Below are positions 42,082 to 50,650 of a stretch of 64,000 nt of DNA, in pieces. Positions within the stretch are counted from its first letter, which is position 1; each line of letters starts with the position of its first letter. The stretch is from contig JBOFLF010000044.1 of NCBI GenBank assembly GCA_051657715.1, positions 37,811-101,810 on the forward strand, given 5' to 3'. The notes below the pieces were generated by a model. That model worked only from the letters and a program-made list of their open reading frames with translations. It was not told where the DNA came from and searched no databases. This stretch comes from JBOFBH01 sp051657715 (GTDB taxonomy: Bacteria > Actinomycetota > Actinomycetes > Actinomycetales > Angustibacteraceae). The position numbers and the translations under genes are program-made.

Positions 42082-42167
42082 TCACGATCGATGAGCGTAA
42101 ATTCCTCCGCACGGAGGCCACTGATCCGCGGGCACGAGGCCCCCGACGGTGACCACCGCTGGTGCCG

Positions 42168-43703
42168 TCAGTCCTCGGGGTCGGCCCAGTTGAGGGTGCG
42201 CTCGACGGCCCGGGACCAGGTCCGCAGCAGGCGCTCGCGGTGCTGGTCGTCCATGGCCGGGGACCAGCGGCGGTCCGGCGCCCAGATCTGGCGCAGCTCC
42301 GCCAGCCCGGACCAGAAGTCGACCGCCAACCCGGCCGCGAACGCCGCACCGAGCGCCGTGGTCTCGGTGACCGCCGGCCGGATCACGTCCACGCCGAGCA
42401 GGTCGGCCTGGAACTGCATGAGCAGCTCGTTGGCGACCATCCCGCCGTCCACCCGCAGCTCGGTCAGCGGCACACCCGAGTCGGCGTCCATCGCCTGGAT
42501 GACCTCCCAGGACTGGAACGCGGCAGCTTCGAGGGCCGCGCGGGCCAGGTGCGCCTTGGTTGCGTACCGGGTGAGCCCGACGATGGCCCCGCGGGCGTCC
42601 GGGCGCCAGTGCGGAGCGAACAGTCCGGAGAACGCCGGCACCACGTACACGCCGCCGTTGTCGTCGACGCTGCCGGCCAGCGCCTCGATCTCCTCGGCGG
42701 CCGAGATCAAGCCGAGGTTGTCCCGCAGCCACTGCACCAGTGACCCGGTCACCGCGATCGACCCCTCCAGCGCGTACACCGGCGCGGTGTCCGACGGCTG
42801 CGTGCCGGCCGCACCGCCCAACTGGTAGCAGACCGTGGTGATCAACCCGTGCTCGCTGCGCTGACGCTGCGTGCCAGTGTTGAGCAGCACGAAATTGCCG
42901 GTGCCGTAGGTGTTCTTCGCCATCCCCGGTTCGAAGCACGTCTGGCCGAACATCGCGGCCTGCTGGTCGCCGAGGACGCCGGCGATCGGCACCCCGGCGA
43001 GGCTGCCGTCCCGTACCACCCCGTACCGCTGCGACGACGGCACGACCTGCGGCAGCATCGCCAGCGGGACCCCGATGTCGGCGGCGATCCCCGCGTCCCA
43101 GTCGAGGGTCTCCAGGTCCATCAGCAGCGTGCGGCTGGCGTTGGTCACGTCCGTCAGGTGCAGCCCGCCGTCCGGGCCGCCGGTGAGGTTCCACAACAGC
43201 CAGGTGTCGATGGTGCCGAACAGCAGCTCGCCGCGTGCGGCGCGCTCGGCGGCGCCCTCCACGTGGTCCAGGATCCAGCGGATCTTGGGGCCGGCGAAGT
43301 ACGTGGCCAGCGGCAGCCCAGTGCGGTCCCGGTACCGCTCGACGCCGCCGCCGAGCGCCCCCAGGCCATCGCAGATCCGTTGGGTGCGGGTGTCCTGCCA
43401 GACGATCGCCGGGTGCACGGGTCGTCCGGTCTCCCGATCCCAGACCACGGTGGTCTCGCGCTGGTTGGTGATGCCGACCGCGGCTACGTCGTCGGCTGTC
43501 AGGCCGGCGTCCGCCAGCGCTCGGTCTGCGACTCGTTGGGTGTTCGACCAGATCTCGGTCGCGTCGTGCTCCACCCAACCAGCTCGCGGGAACAGCTGGC
43601 GGTGCTCGCGCTGGGCCGCGGACACGACCGTGCCGCCGCGGTCGAAGACCAGGCATCGGGTGCTCGTGGTGCCCTGGTCGATGGCTGCGACAAAGCGGGT
43701 CAC
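42168..43703 (-). CDS. glpK: Glycerol kinase
   Basis: A 511-residue FGGY kinase. GTG 43703 with AGGAGG upstream gives VTRFVAAIDQGTTSTRCLVFD, the N-terminal phosphate loop. Other markers are RAGWVEHDATEIW, GITNQRETTVVWDRETG, AIVWQDTRT, FGTIDTWLLWNLTGG, VAGVLGDQQAAMFGQ and LRVDGGMVANELLMQFQADLL. Makes glycerol-3-phosphate, the substrate of the divergently encoded GlpD. No glpF facilitator is nearby. Confidence 0.97.
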   Translation of the reverse strand: MTRFVAAIDQGTTSTRCLVFDRGGTVVSAAQREHRQLFPRAGWVEHDATEIWSNTQRVADRALADAGLTADDVAAVGITNQRETTVVWDRETGRPVHPAIVWQDTRTQRICDGLGALGGGVERYRDRTGLPLATYFAGPKIRWILDHVEGAAERAARGELLFGTIDTWLLWNLTGGPDGGLHLTDVTNASRTLLMDLETLDWDAGIAADIGVPLAMLPQVVPSSQRYGVVRDGSLAGVPIAGVLGDQQAAMFGQTCFEPGMAKNTYGTGNFVLLNTGTQRQRSEHGLITTVCYQLGGAAGTQPSDTAPVYALEGSIAVTGSLVQWLRDNLGLISAAEEIEALAGSVDDNGGVYVVPAFSGLFAPHWRPDARGAIVGLTRYATKAHLARAALEAAAFQSWEVIQAMDADSGVPLTELRVDGGMVANELLMQFQADLLGVDVIRPAVTETTALGAAFAAGLAVDFWSGLAELRQIWAPDRRWSPAMDDQHRERLLRTWSRAVERTLNWADPED

Positions 43704-43833
43704 GCCAAGCCTCCTGATTCGTCGACGGTGGTCGGTTTTGAGGTCAGGACGATCCCACCACCGCTGGCGACTCGCAGAGGATCGACAGGCACCATCTGCC
43801 GCTACATTTTCAATAACACTTAGCTGCATTGCT

Positions 43834-43902
43834 CTGAAGACCCTGCTGTTGGTGCTCTTAAGGCCCTGTTGGCGGCGCCCTTAAGACCCTGGCGGTGGCG
43901 TT
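43834..43902. repeat. Imperfect tandem repeat, 23-bp unit, 3 copies
   Basis: Units at 43834, 43857 and 43880 of the form CTTAAGACCCTGNNGGTGGCG, in the 421-bp divergent glpK-glpD gap. They lie upstream of glpK and might bind a regulator, but their adjacency also fits slippage. Confidence 0.8.
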
Positions 43903-44033
43903 GACCGGCCTGGCCGGGGCATCGTCCGCAGCGCCTTCACCAGCTTCGTCGCCAGGGTTGGTGAGGATGGCAGGAATTCGTGCCTCCGCGGTACCGAGCG
44001 TGTTGAGCAGGCCTTGGCCCTGAGTCCCGCTCC
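43903..44033. other. glpK-glpD intergenic region, central part
   Basis: No gene seen. Promoters for both glycerol genes must lie in the 43704-44124 gap, but I see no clear -10/-35 pair. Confidence 0.5.
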
Positions 44034-44087
44034 GGTGGCCGCGTAGCCGCGGCACGTGCAGGTGGCCGCGTAGCCGCGGCACGTACA
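44034..44087. repeat. Tandem duplication, 27-bp unit with internal dyad
   Basis: 44034-44060 and 44061-44087 are identical but for one base. Each carries CCGCG-TAGC-CGCGG, a near palindrome. It sits 38 bp upstream of the glpD ATG, where an operator would be expected. Confidence 0.9.
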
Positions 44088-44124
44088 GAACGTGTCGTCG
44101 ACGGGAAGATGCGAGGGTGGTGCC

Positions 44125-45846
44125 ATGCAGTCGGTGCGCGACCACCTCAGCCCGGTGGACCGTGCTCGAGCCTGGTCCTCGCTGGGGGACGCCGAGCTGG
44201 ACGTGCTGGTGGTGGGTGGCGGGGTGACCGGCGCCGGGGTCGCGCTGGACGCGACCACCCGCGGGTTGCGGGTCGGGCTGGTCGAGGCCCGGGACTTCGC
44301 CAGCGGGACGTCGTCGCGGTCCAGCAAGCTGTTCCACGGTGGGCTGCGGTACCTGGAGCAGCTGAACTTCGGGCTGGTCGCCGAGGCTCTGCGCGAGCGG
44401 GAGCTGTCGTTGACCAGGCTGGCCCCGCACCTGGTGCGGCCGGTGCCGTTCCTGTACCCGTTGACCCGCCGGGCCTGGGAACGCCCGTACGTCGCAGCGG
44501 GCCTAGCCTTGTACGACTCGGTGGGCGGCGCCCGGTCGGTGCCTCGGCAGCGGCACCTGTCCCGGACGGGTGCGCTGCGCCGGTTCCCAGGGCTGCGGCG
44601 GGACGCCCTGGTCGGTGCCGTCCAGTACTTCGACGCCCAGACCGACGACGCCCGGCACACTCTCACGGTGGTGCGCACCGCCCGCCGCTACGGCGCCGTC
44701 GTGCGCAGCTCCACCGAGGTGGTGGAGCTGGTGCGCGAAGCGGAGCGGGTCGTCGGTGCGGTGATCAGGGACGTGGAGACCGGGGCGCGGCAACGGGTCC
44801 GGGCCCGTGTCGTGATCAACGCGACCGGCGTCTGGACGGACGACCTGCAGCGTCTCGCTGGCGGGCGGGGACGATTTCGGGTGCGCGCCAGCAAGGGCGT
44901 GCACCTGCTGGTTCCCCGGGACCGGATCGCCGCCGAGTGCGGCCTGATCCTGCGCACCGACCGCAGCGTGCTATTCGTGATTCCGTGGGGCCAGCACTGG
45001 ATCGTCGGAACCACGGACACCGACTGGCACTTCGACCTGGCGCACCCGGCGGCCACCGCGCGGGATCTGGACTTCATCCTCGACACGGTGAACTCGGTGC
45101 TCGCCATCCCGCTGACCCGGGACGACATCATCGGGGTGTACGCCGGGCTGCGCCCGTTGCTGGCCGGGGAGAGCGAGGACACCAGCCAGCTGTCCCGCGA
45201 GCACGCGGTGGCCCGTCCCCAGCCGGGCTTGGTGTCGATCGCGGGTGGCAAGTACACGACGTATCGGGTGATGGCGCGGGACGCGGTGAGCGCCGCCGCG
45301 GCGGACCTCGGACCGCTGCCGCCGTCGGTGACCTCTCGGGTGCCGTTGGTCGGCGCGGACGGATACGCGGCGATGGTCAACCGGATGCCCGAACTGGCTC
45401 GGGAGGCTGGCCTGCCGGTCTGGCGGATCGAGCACCTGCTCGGCAGGTACGGCTCGCTGCTGGGGGAGGTGCTGGCGCCGGCCGCGGACGATCCCTCGCT
45501 GCTGCGCCCGGTTGAGGCGGCCAGCGAGTACCTGCGTGCGGAACTGCGCTACGGCGCCACCCATGAGGGCGCGCTGCACCTGGACGACCTGCTGGCCCGC
45601 CGGACCAGGATGTCCGTGCAGACCCGGCACCGGGGCGTGGACGCGGCGCAGGAGGTCGCCGACCTGGTAGCCGACGTGCTGGAGTGGGACGGCGAAGCCC
45701 GCAAGGCCGAGGTCGAGGGCTACGTAGCCCGGGTCCGAGCCGAGCGCCGCTCCCAGGGCTTGGACGACGACGCGGCCAGCGACGCGGCTCGCCGGGAAGC
45801 CCCTGAGTCCCGACCCGGCATGCGCCAGGTCACCGCGACCCGCTGA
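44125..45846 (+). CDS. glpD: Glycerol-3-phosphate dehydrogenase (FAD)
   Basis: A 573-residue respiratory flavoprotein converting glycerol-3-phosphate to dihydroxyacetone phosphate. ATG 44125 gives MQSVRDHLSPVDRARAW. The FAD site is DVLVVGGGVTGAGVALDATTRGLRVGLVEARDFASGTSS, followed by SRSSKLFHGGLRYLEQ. Other motifs are VQYFDAQTDDARHTL, VVINATGVWTDDL, ASKGVHLLVPRD and VSIAGGKYTTYRVMARDAV. Full length for the family. Its 3' end overlaps the convergent aldolase gene by 17 bp. Confidence 0.97.
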   Translation: MQSVRDHLSPVDRARAWSSLGDAELDVLVVGGGVTGAGVALDATTRGLRVGLVEARDFASGTSSRSSKLFHGGLRYLEQLNFGLVAEALRERELSLTRLAPHLVRPVPFLYPLTRRAWERPYVAAGLALYDSVGGARSVPRQRHLSRTGALRRFPGLRRDALVGAVQYFDAQTDDARHTLTVVRTARRYGAVVRSSTEVVELVREAERVVGAVIRDVETGARQRVRARVVINATGVWTDDLQRLAGGRGRFRVRASKGVHLLVPRDRIAAECGLILRTDRSVLFVIPWGQHWIVGTTDTDWHFDLAHPAATARDLDFILDTVNSVLAIPLTRDDIIGVYAGLRPLLAGESEDTSQLSREHAVARPQPGLVSIAGGKYTTYRVMARDAVSAAAADLGPLPPSVTSRVPLVGADGYAAMVNRMPELAREAGLPVWRIEHLLGRYGSLLGEVLAPAADDPSLLRPVEAASEYLRAELRYGATHEGALHLDDLLARRTRMSVQTRHRGVDAAQEVADLVADVLEWDGEARKAEVEGYVARVRAERRSQGLDDDAASDAARREAPESRPGMRQVTATR

Positions 45847-46922
45847 GAGCGGCTCGGACGGCAGCGGCGAGATCGTCCACATCGGCCGGGGTGGTGTCGA
45901 ACGCGCACATCCAGCGCACCTCGCCGGCCTGGGCGTCCCAGTCGTAGAAGCGGTGTGTCCGCCGGATCTGGTCGGCCGCGCCGGGCGGGAGCGCGGCGAA
46001 GACCCCGTTGGCCTGGGTGGGTTGGGTGAACCGGATGCCCGGTGCCCCCTCGAGCGCGGCGCGCAGCCGAGCGGCCATCGCGTTGGCGTGCCGGGCCGAG
46101 CGCAGCCACAGGTCACCGTCGAACAGCGCGACCAGCTGCGCGGAGACGAACCGCATCTTGGACGCCAGCTGCATCGCGGTCTTGCGCAGGTACACCAGGC
46201 CGGTGACCACGTCCGGGTTCAGCACCACCACGGCTTCGGCGGCCAGCGCGCCGTTCTTGGTGCCGCCGAGCGACAGCACATCCACCCCGGCGTCGGTGGT
46301 GAACGCCCGTAGAGGGACGTCGAGCGCCGCTGCGGCGTTGGCGATCCGCGCCCCGTCCACGTGCACCGCCATCCCCCGGGCGTGCGCGTGCTCGCTCAAC
46401 GCCCGGATCTGCTCCGGGGTGTACACCGTGCCGACCTCGGTGGACTGGCTGATCGACACGACCAGCGGCTGGGCGCGGTGTTCGTCGCCCCACCCCCATG
46501 CCTGCCGGTCGACCCGCTCCGGGGTCAGCTTGCCGTCCGGGGTCGCCGTGGTGAGCAGCTTGAGGCCGCCGACCCGTTCCGGCGCCGCCGTTCTCGTCGG
46601 TGTGCACGTGGGCCAGCTCGGAGCACACGACGGCGCCCCAGCGAGGCGATACCGCCTGCAGCGCAAGGACATTGGCCGCTGTCCCGGTGAGCACCGGGTA
46701 CGCCTGGGCCTGCTCACCGAAGTGGCGGCGGGTGACCTCCTGCACCCGTGCGGTGTACGGATCGTCGCCGTATGGGGCCAGGTGCCCGCCATTCGCGGCG
46801 ATCAGGGCCGCGAGCACCTGCGGGTGCGCGCCCGCGTAGTTGTCGGAGCCGAAGTCCCGGCGGCCGGAATCGTGCCGCATGACCGTCGCGCCGTCCGGGT
46901 CTGCAGCGGTCTCAGCGGCCAT
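45830..46922 (-). pseudogene. Low-specificity L-threonine aldolase, frameshifted
   Basis: A PLP enzyme split between two frames. From ATG 46922 (or 46880), one frame reads DFGSDNYAGAHPQVLAAL, YPVLTGTAANVLALQ and HVHTDENGG. A second frame then takes over with APERVGGLKLLTTATPDGKL, VHVDGARIANAAAALDVPL and the PLP Lys in SLGGTKNGALAAEAVV, and runs to the stop at 45830. Deleting one G in the GC run at 46581-46590 restores a normal ENGAPERVGGLK junction and a complete enzyme of about 360 residues. So this is a true one-base insertion or a sequencing error. A frameshift in living cells is less likely. Confidence 0.85.
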
Positions 46923-46962
46923 CTCAGCAGCATCGCAGGCTGCCGCGCGCCGGACGGGCTCG

Positions 46963-47004
46963 GGCAGATGGGCTAGAAGTCTTGGCAGATGGGCTAGAAG
47001 TCTT
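46963..47004. repeat. Perfect 21-bp tandem duplication at the fic gene end
   Basis: GGCAGATGGGCTAGAAGTCTT at 46963-46983 and again at 46984-47004. It covers the fic stop codon (46994-46996) and marks the border between AT-richer fic DNA and GC-rich DNA. Confidence 0.97.
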
Positions 47005-47839
47005 GAGGGTCGTCAGTTTCTGCGCGCAAGGGCAAGAAGGCAGCCATTCGTTCGTGTCTAGCCCTTACGCCACCTCTTGCCGAGCGTCGGATCAGTCCAA
47101 GAAGTTCTAGCCTATTAAGATCACGAGTAATCGTTTTCTGCTGTTTCCCGGCATATTTCTCAGCGAGCGCAGGAGTGAGGCGACGCACTTCGCTGACCGG
47201 AACCGCGGATGTGCCTGGTAGGGCTAGGACCAGCTCTCGCTGTCGTTCAGCTGACTGCGTTCCTCTCCCTCTGAATTTCTCATGCACATAGTTTACCCAC
47301 GCGACATGCATTTGAGCGGTGCGCATATAGTCGAGTTGTGATCGCAACTCTTCACAGAAGCCCGTCACCGCGTAGCTAATGAAATTCTCCACAGGGTATG
47401 GTGGCCGACTTGTCTCCGCCAGCACCTTGTAGTACCGACTGCGAGTGCGATTGTAATAATTCGATAGCAGGTGCGCGGCGGGCGAGGGTACGCCTGCTTC
47501 GATGAGCAACTGGTACTCGATCAAACGAGCAGTACGCCCGTTTCCGTCATCGAATGGATGAATCCACGCGAGGTATAGGTGGGCTACTATCGCACTTATT
47601 ATTCCAAGCGGCTGTCGAAGGTCGTCGCTGACGTCCATCCGTATCTTGGCCAGCCAGGAGCAGAGTTGATCGAGTAGGTACTCGCAATCCTCAGCAGGGG
47701 CGCCTCGGTAGACATTTCCGACGACGACACTTCGAGTCCTGATTCTTCCGGCAGCTCCGCCGTCAGGGACGTTCAGTCCTCGCATGACTAGCTCATTGAA
47801 GTGGGTGACTGTCCTAAGACTGAGTTGGAGGCTGTCCAT
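46994..47839 (-). CDS. Fic-domain AMPylase-like protein
   Basis: A 281-residue protein. The Fic motif IHPFDDGNGRTARLIEYQLL holds catalytic His and the anion-binding NGR. Downstream LLSNYYNRTRSRYYKVLAE is typical. The C-terminus is a winged-helix-like part (TITRDLNRLELLGLIRRSARGGVRAR). The N-terminal Fic_N part with the inhibitory SxxxEG helix seen in ~370-residue relatives is absent: the ORF begins MDSLQLSLRTVTHFNEL, and a TAG lies 9 codons upstream in frame. It could be truncated and unrestrained, or a short subfamily. The gene is clearly AT-richer than all neighbours and was probably acquired. Confidence 0.88.
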   Translation of the reverse strand: MDSLQLSLRTVTHFNELVMRGLNVPDGGAAGRIRTRSVVVGNVYRGAPAEDCEYLLDQLCSWLAKIRMDVSDDLRQPLGIISAIVAHLYLAWIHPFDDGNGRTARLIEYQLLIEAGVPSPAAHLLSNYYNRTRSRYYKVLAETSRPPYPVENFISYAVTGFCEELRSQLDYMRTAQMHVAWVNYVHEKFRGRGTQSAERQRELVLALPGTSAVPVSEVRRLTPALAEKYAGKQQKTITRDLNRLELLGLIRRSARGGVRARHERMAAFLPLRAETDDPQDF

Positions 47840-48107
47840 AAAATTTTCCCTCAGCCTAGGCGACTACTCATCGCGACCGTTGCCCAGGGCCAATCGGTGA
47901 CATGAGCACGTCAACGTCGAAGCACGTCAACGTCAACGTCGACGGGAGCGTGAGGCCATACGTGCACTCACACGTACCGCAGGGTTTGACCAGTGCTGGC
48001 ACGGGTAGTGCAGCGCTCATGATCAGCCGATGGAGGCACCTCGTCACGGGGTTGTCCGGTCCGCGGGCGCGCGAGCGGCACCGGGCTGGCCGGCCCGGTG
48101 GTCGAGG
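47840..48107. other. Gap between fic and the acyl-CoA dehydrogenase-like gene
   Basis: About 270 bp. It contains a short direct repeat of CACGTCAACGTC near 47909-47940. A 69-codon plus-strand frame (47902) has no ribosome site and repetitive sequence, so I do not call it. Confidence 0.4.
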
Positions 48108-49196
48108 GTGACCGCGATCCGCCCGGTCCTGGTGGCACGTTCCGTCGGCCGGTGCGACTCCTTGGCGGCCGATCAGTCCGCTGAAGCCTCATGGGGTCTC
48201 GAGGCGGTGGCTGATGTCACCGGCCCAAATAGGCCGGTTGACGTGCCGGCTGCCCTGCGGCTGGCGTCGTCCCTCGGCGTTGGGGTCCCCGATCCGGGGC
48301 ACGGGACCGCCGCGCGGTGGACGGTGCTGGCCACGCTCGGTGCCGCCGACCTCACCACGGCCCGGGTCGTCGAACCGCACCTGGACGCGCTCGCCATCCT
48401 CGCCGAAGCGGGACGTCCGGACCTGCGTCCACCCGGCACGACCTGGGGTGTCTACGCCGCCGAGCAGCCGGGGTCGCGGTTACGGGGGCACCGGGACGCT
48501 GCCGGCTGCTGGCAACTGGTCGGCACCAAGCCGTGGTGCTCGCTCGCCGGTCAGCTGTCCCGGGCACTGATCACGGCCGGAACCGGGGCCGGCGTCCAGC
48601 TGTTCGCCATCGACCTGCAGCACCCCAGGGTCCACGTGCCAACCGGGCGATGGCATGCCCGCGGGCTGGTGGACGTGCCCAGCGGGCCTGTCGAGCTGGA
48701 CGGCGTGCCGGCCGAGCCGGTCGGTGGCCCGGGGTGGTACTCGGGCCGGGACGGCTTCGCCTACGGCGGGATGGGGGTGGCGGCGTGCTGGTACGGCGCT
48801 GCCGTGGCGCTGGCCCGCTCGATGCTCGATGCAGCTACCAAGCGGGAGCCGGACCAGGTCGCGCTGCTGCACCTGGGCAGCGTCGACCTTGAGCTCACCC
48901 GTACCCGGCACGCGCTGGCCGAGGCCGCTGCCGCGGTCGACTCCGGGACGGTCCGCGGTCTGGGTGCTGCACGGATGGCTGGGCAGGTGCGTTCGATCGC
49001 GGCCGAGGCCGCGGAGTCCGTGCTGAGCCGGGTAGGGCATGCGCTCGGTCCCGGTCCCCTCACCGCGGACGCGGCTCATGCCCGCCGGGTCGCCGACCTC
49101 ACCGTGTACCTGCGCCAGCACCATGCGGAGCGGGACGTCGCCCGGCTGGGCCAGCACGTGCTCACCGCGCACGCAGGTGGGTGCTCGCCGTGGTGA
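48108..49196 (+). CDS. Acyl-CoA dehydrogenase-like protein
   Basis: About 362 residues from GTG 48108 (the start is uncertain; the frame is open further upstream). The middle domain resembles acyl-CoA dehydrogenases (TTWGVYAAEQPGSRLRGHRDAAGCWQLVGTKPWCSLAG, LFAIDLQHPRVHV). The helical C-terminal domain runs from GFAYGGMGVAACWYGAAVALARSML to LAEAAAAVDSG and HALGPGPLTADAAHARRVADLTVYLRQHHAERD. The usual catalytic Glu cannot be placed with confidence. First gene of a coupled three-gene set with a PIG-L/methyltransferase and a GT2, so it may act on a lipid or sugar-linked intermediate rather than in beta-oxidation. Confidence 0.7.
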   Translation: MTAIRPVLVARSVGRCDSLAADQSAEASWGLEAVADVTGPNRPVDVPAALRLASSLGVGVPDPGHGTAARWTVLATLGAADLTTARVVEPHLDALAILAEAGRPDLRPPGTTWGVYAAEQPGSRLRGHRDAAGCWQLVGTKPWCSLAGQLSRALITAGTGAGVQLFAIDLQHPRVHVPTGRWHARGLVDVPSGPVELDGVPAEPVGGPGWYSGRDGFAYGGMGVAACWYGAAVALARSMLDAATKREPDQVALLHLGSVDLELTRTRHALAEAAAAVDSGTVRGLGAARMAGQVRSIAAEAAESVLSRVGHALGPGPLTADAAHARRVADLTVYLRQHHAERDVARLGQHVLTAHAGGCSPW

Positions 49197-50650
49197 GCCC
49201 AGGTCCGGCGATCGCGGCCGGCGCCTTCGACCCGGCGACCGCCGGCACCCCCGAAGAGGTCTGGCGAGCGTGGGACCGGTGGGCGCGGTTTCCGGCCCTC
49301 GATCCGTCCGCGGACCCGCCCGCTGGCGTGCTGCTGGTCGCCGCGCACCCGGACGACGAGACGCTCGGCGCCGGCGGGCTGCTCATGGTCGCGGCCGACC
49401 TGGGTCTGCCGCTGACCGTGGTGGTGGCCACCGACGGTGCGGCGTCTCACCCCGGTTCTACGACCACACCGCCCGAGGTGCTCGCCGAGCGGCGCCGTGA
49501 CGAGGTCACCACGGCCGTCCGGTCGCTGGCTCCGCGGGCGGACCTGCGGATGCTGGGGCTGCCGGACGGTGACCTCGCGTCGCACACCACCGTGCTCGGA
49601 GCAGGTCTCGACGAAGTTCTCCAGGGCGCGGACGTCGCCGAGGGGGCGGACGCCACCGAGCGCGCGGACGTCGCCGAGGGGCGGCCCGGGTGGTGGGTCG
49701 TAGCGCCGTGGCGTGGCGACCAGCACCCCGACCACCAGGCGGCCGGGCAGGCTGCCGCTGAGGTGGCTGGCAGGTACGGCGCCCTCCTCTTGGAGTACCC
49801 GGTCTGGGCCTGGCACTGGGCGCGGCCGGAGGACGGTCGGCTCCCGTGGGAAGCCGCCGTCGTGGTCCCGCTGGACCCGGTCCACCAGGACCGCAAGCGG
49901 GCAGCTGTCGCCGCCCACCGCACTCAGGTGCACCCGCTGTCGCCGGCCCGGGAGGACCGCGCCGTCCTGCCGCCGTGGGTCCTGGCCCACTTCGACCGCC
50001 CGTTCGAGATCTACCTGCGCACCCCGGCATCGGCGACCGCGGTCGGCTCCCTTCCTCCCGCGTTCTTCGAGCGCTTCTACGCCGCATCCGGAGTCGATCC
50101 ATGGGGTTTCGAGGATCGCTGGTACGAGCGCCGCAAGCGTGCGCTGACCCTGGCGGCGTTGCCAAGTCCCCACTACCGCAACGGTTTCGAGGTCGGGTGC
50201 TCCGAGGGGGTGCTCACCACCGAGCTGGCAGCCCGGGTGGACCACCTGCTCGCGGTCGACGTGGTGGCCGACGTCGTGCGGCGGGCGAAGGCACGGGTGG
50301 CGGCCCACCAGCACGTCGAGGTCCGGCAGGCCCAGGTGCCGCGGTGGTGGCCGGACGGGCCGTTCGATCTGGTGGTGCTCTCGGAAGTGGCCTATTACCT
50401 GGACGAGCCGGAGCTGATGGCGTTGCGGGATAACGCGGCCAGGTCCTTGACCGCGGACGGGGCTCTCGTGCTCTGCCACTGGCGCCACCAGGTGCTGGAG
50501 TACCCGACGACCGGTGACCGGGCGCACGACGTGCTGCGCTCGCACCCGCGCCTGGCGGTGCTGTCGGCGCTGGTGGAGGAGGACCTGCTGCTGGAGGTGC
50601 TGGTCCCGGCCCCCGCGGTGTCGCCGGCTCGCCGCGAGGGCCTGCGGTGA
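49193..50650 (+). CDS. Fused PIG-L deacetylase and SAM methyltransferase
   Basis: About 485 residues. GTG 49193 overlaps the previous stop (GTGA). The N-terminal PIG-L/LmbE domain has the zinc motif VLLVAAHPDDETLGAGG and the second His site GDQHPDHQAAGQAA. A C-terminal class I methyltransferase domain (about residues 310-480) has FEVGCSEGVLTTELAARVDHLLAVDVV and FDLVVLSEVAYYLDEPELMALRDNAARSL, NodS-like. An 18-bp repeat makes an AEGADATERADVAEG loop. The fusion suggests N-deacetylation followed by N-methylation of an amino sugar (inference). Confidence 0.88.
   Translation: MSPGPAIAAGAFDPATAGTPEEVWRAWDRWARFPALDPSADPPAGVLLVAAHPDDETLGAGGLLMVAADLGLPLTVVVATDGAASHPGSTTTPPEVLAERRRDEVTTAVRSLAPRADLRMLGLPDGDLASHTTVLGAGLDEVLQGADVAEGADATERADVAEGRPGWWVVAPWRGDQHPDHQAAGQAAAEVAGRYGALLLEYPVWAWHWARPEDGRLPWEAAVVVPLDPVHQDRKRAAVAAHRTQVHPLSPAREDRAVLPPWVLAHFDRPFEIYLRTPASATAVGSLPPAFFERFYAASGVDPWGFEDRWYERRKRALTLAALPSPHYRNGFEVGCSEGVLTTELAARVDHLLAVDVVADVVRRAKARVAAHQHVEVRQAQVPRWWPDGPFDLVVLSEVAYYLDEPELMALRDNAARSLTADGALVLCHWRHQVLEYPTTGDRAHDVLRSHPRLAVLSALVEEDLLLEVLVPAPAVSPARREGLR
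49628..49681 (+). repeat. Tandem repeat, 18-bp unit, 3 copies
   Basis: GCGGACGTCGCCGAGGGG at 49628 and 49664, with a diverged copy between (49646). In frame within the PIG-L domain. Confidence 0.9.

Noticed and set aside
47902..48111. 69-codon plus-strand frame upstream of the acyl-CoA dehydrogenase-like gene
   Set aside because: Repetitive start (STSTSKHVNVNVD), no ribosome site and no protein-like domain.
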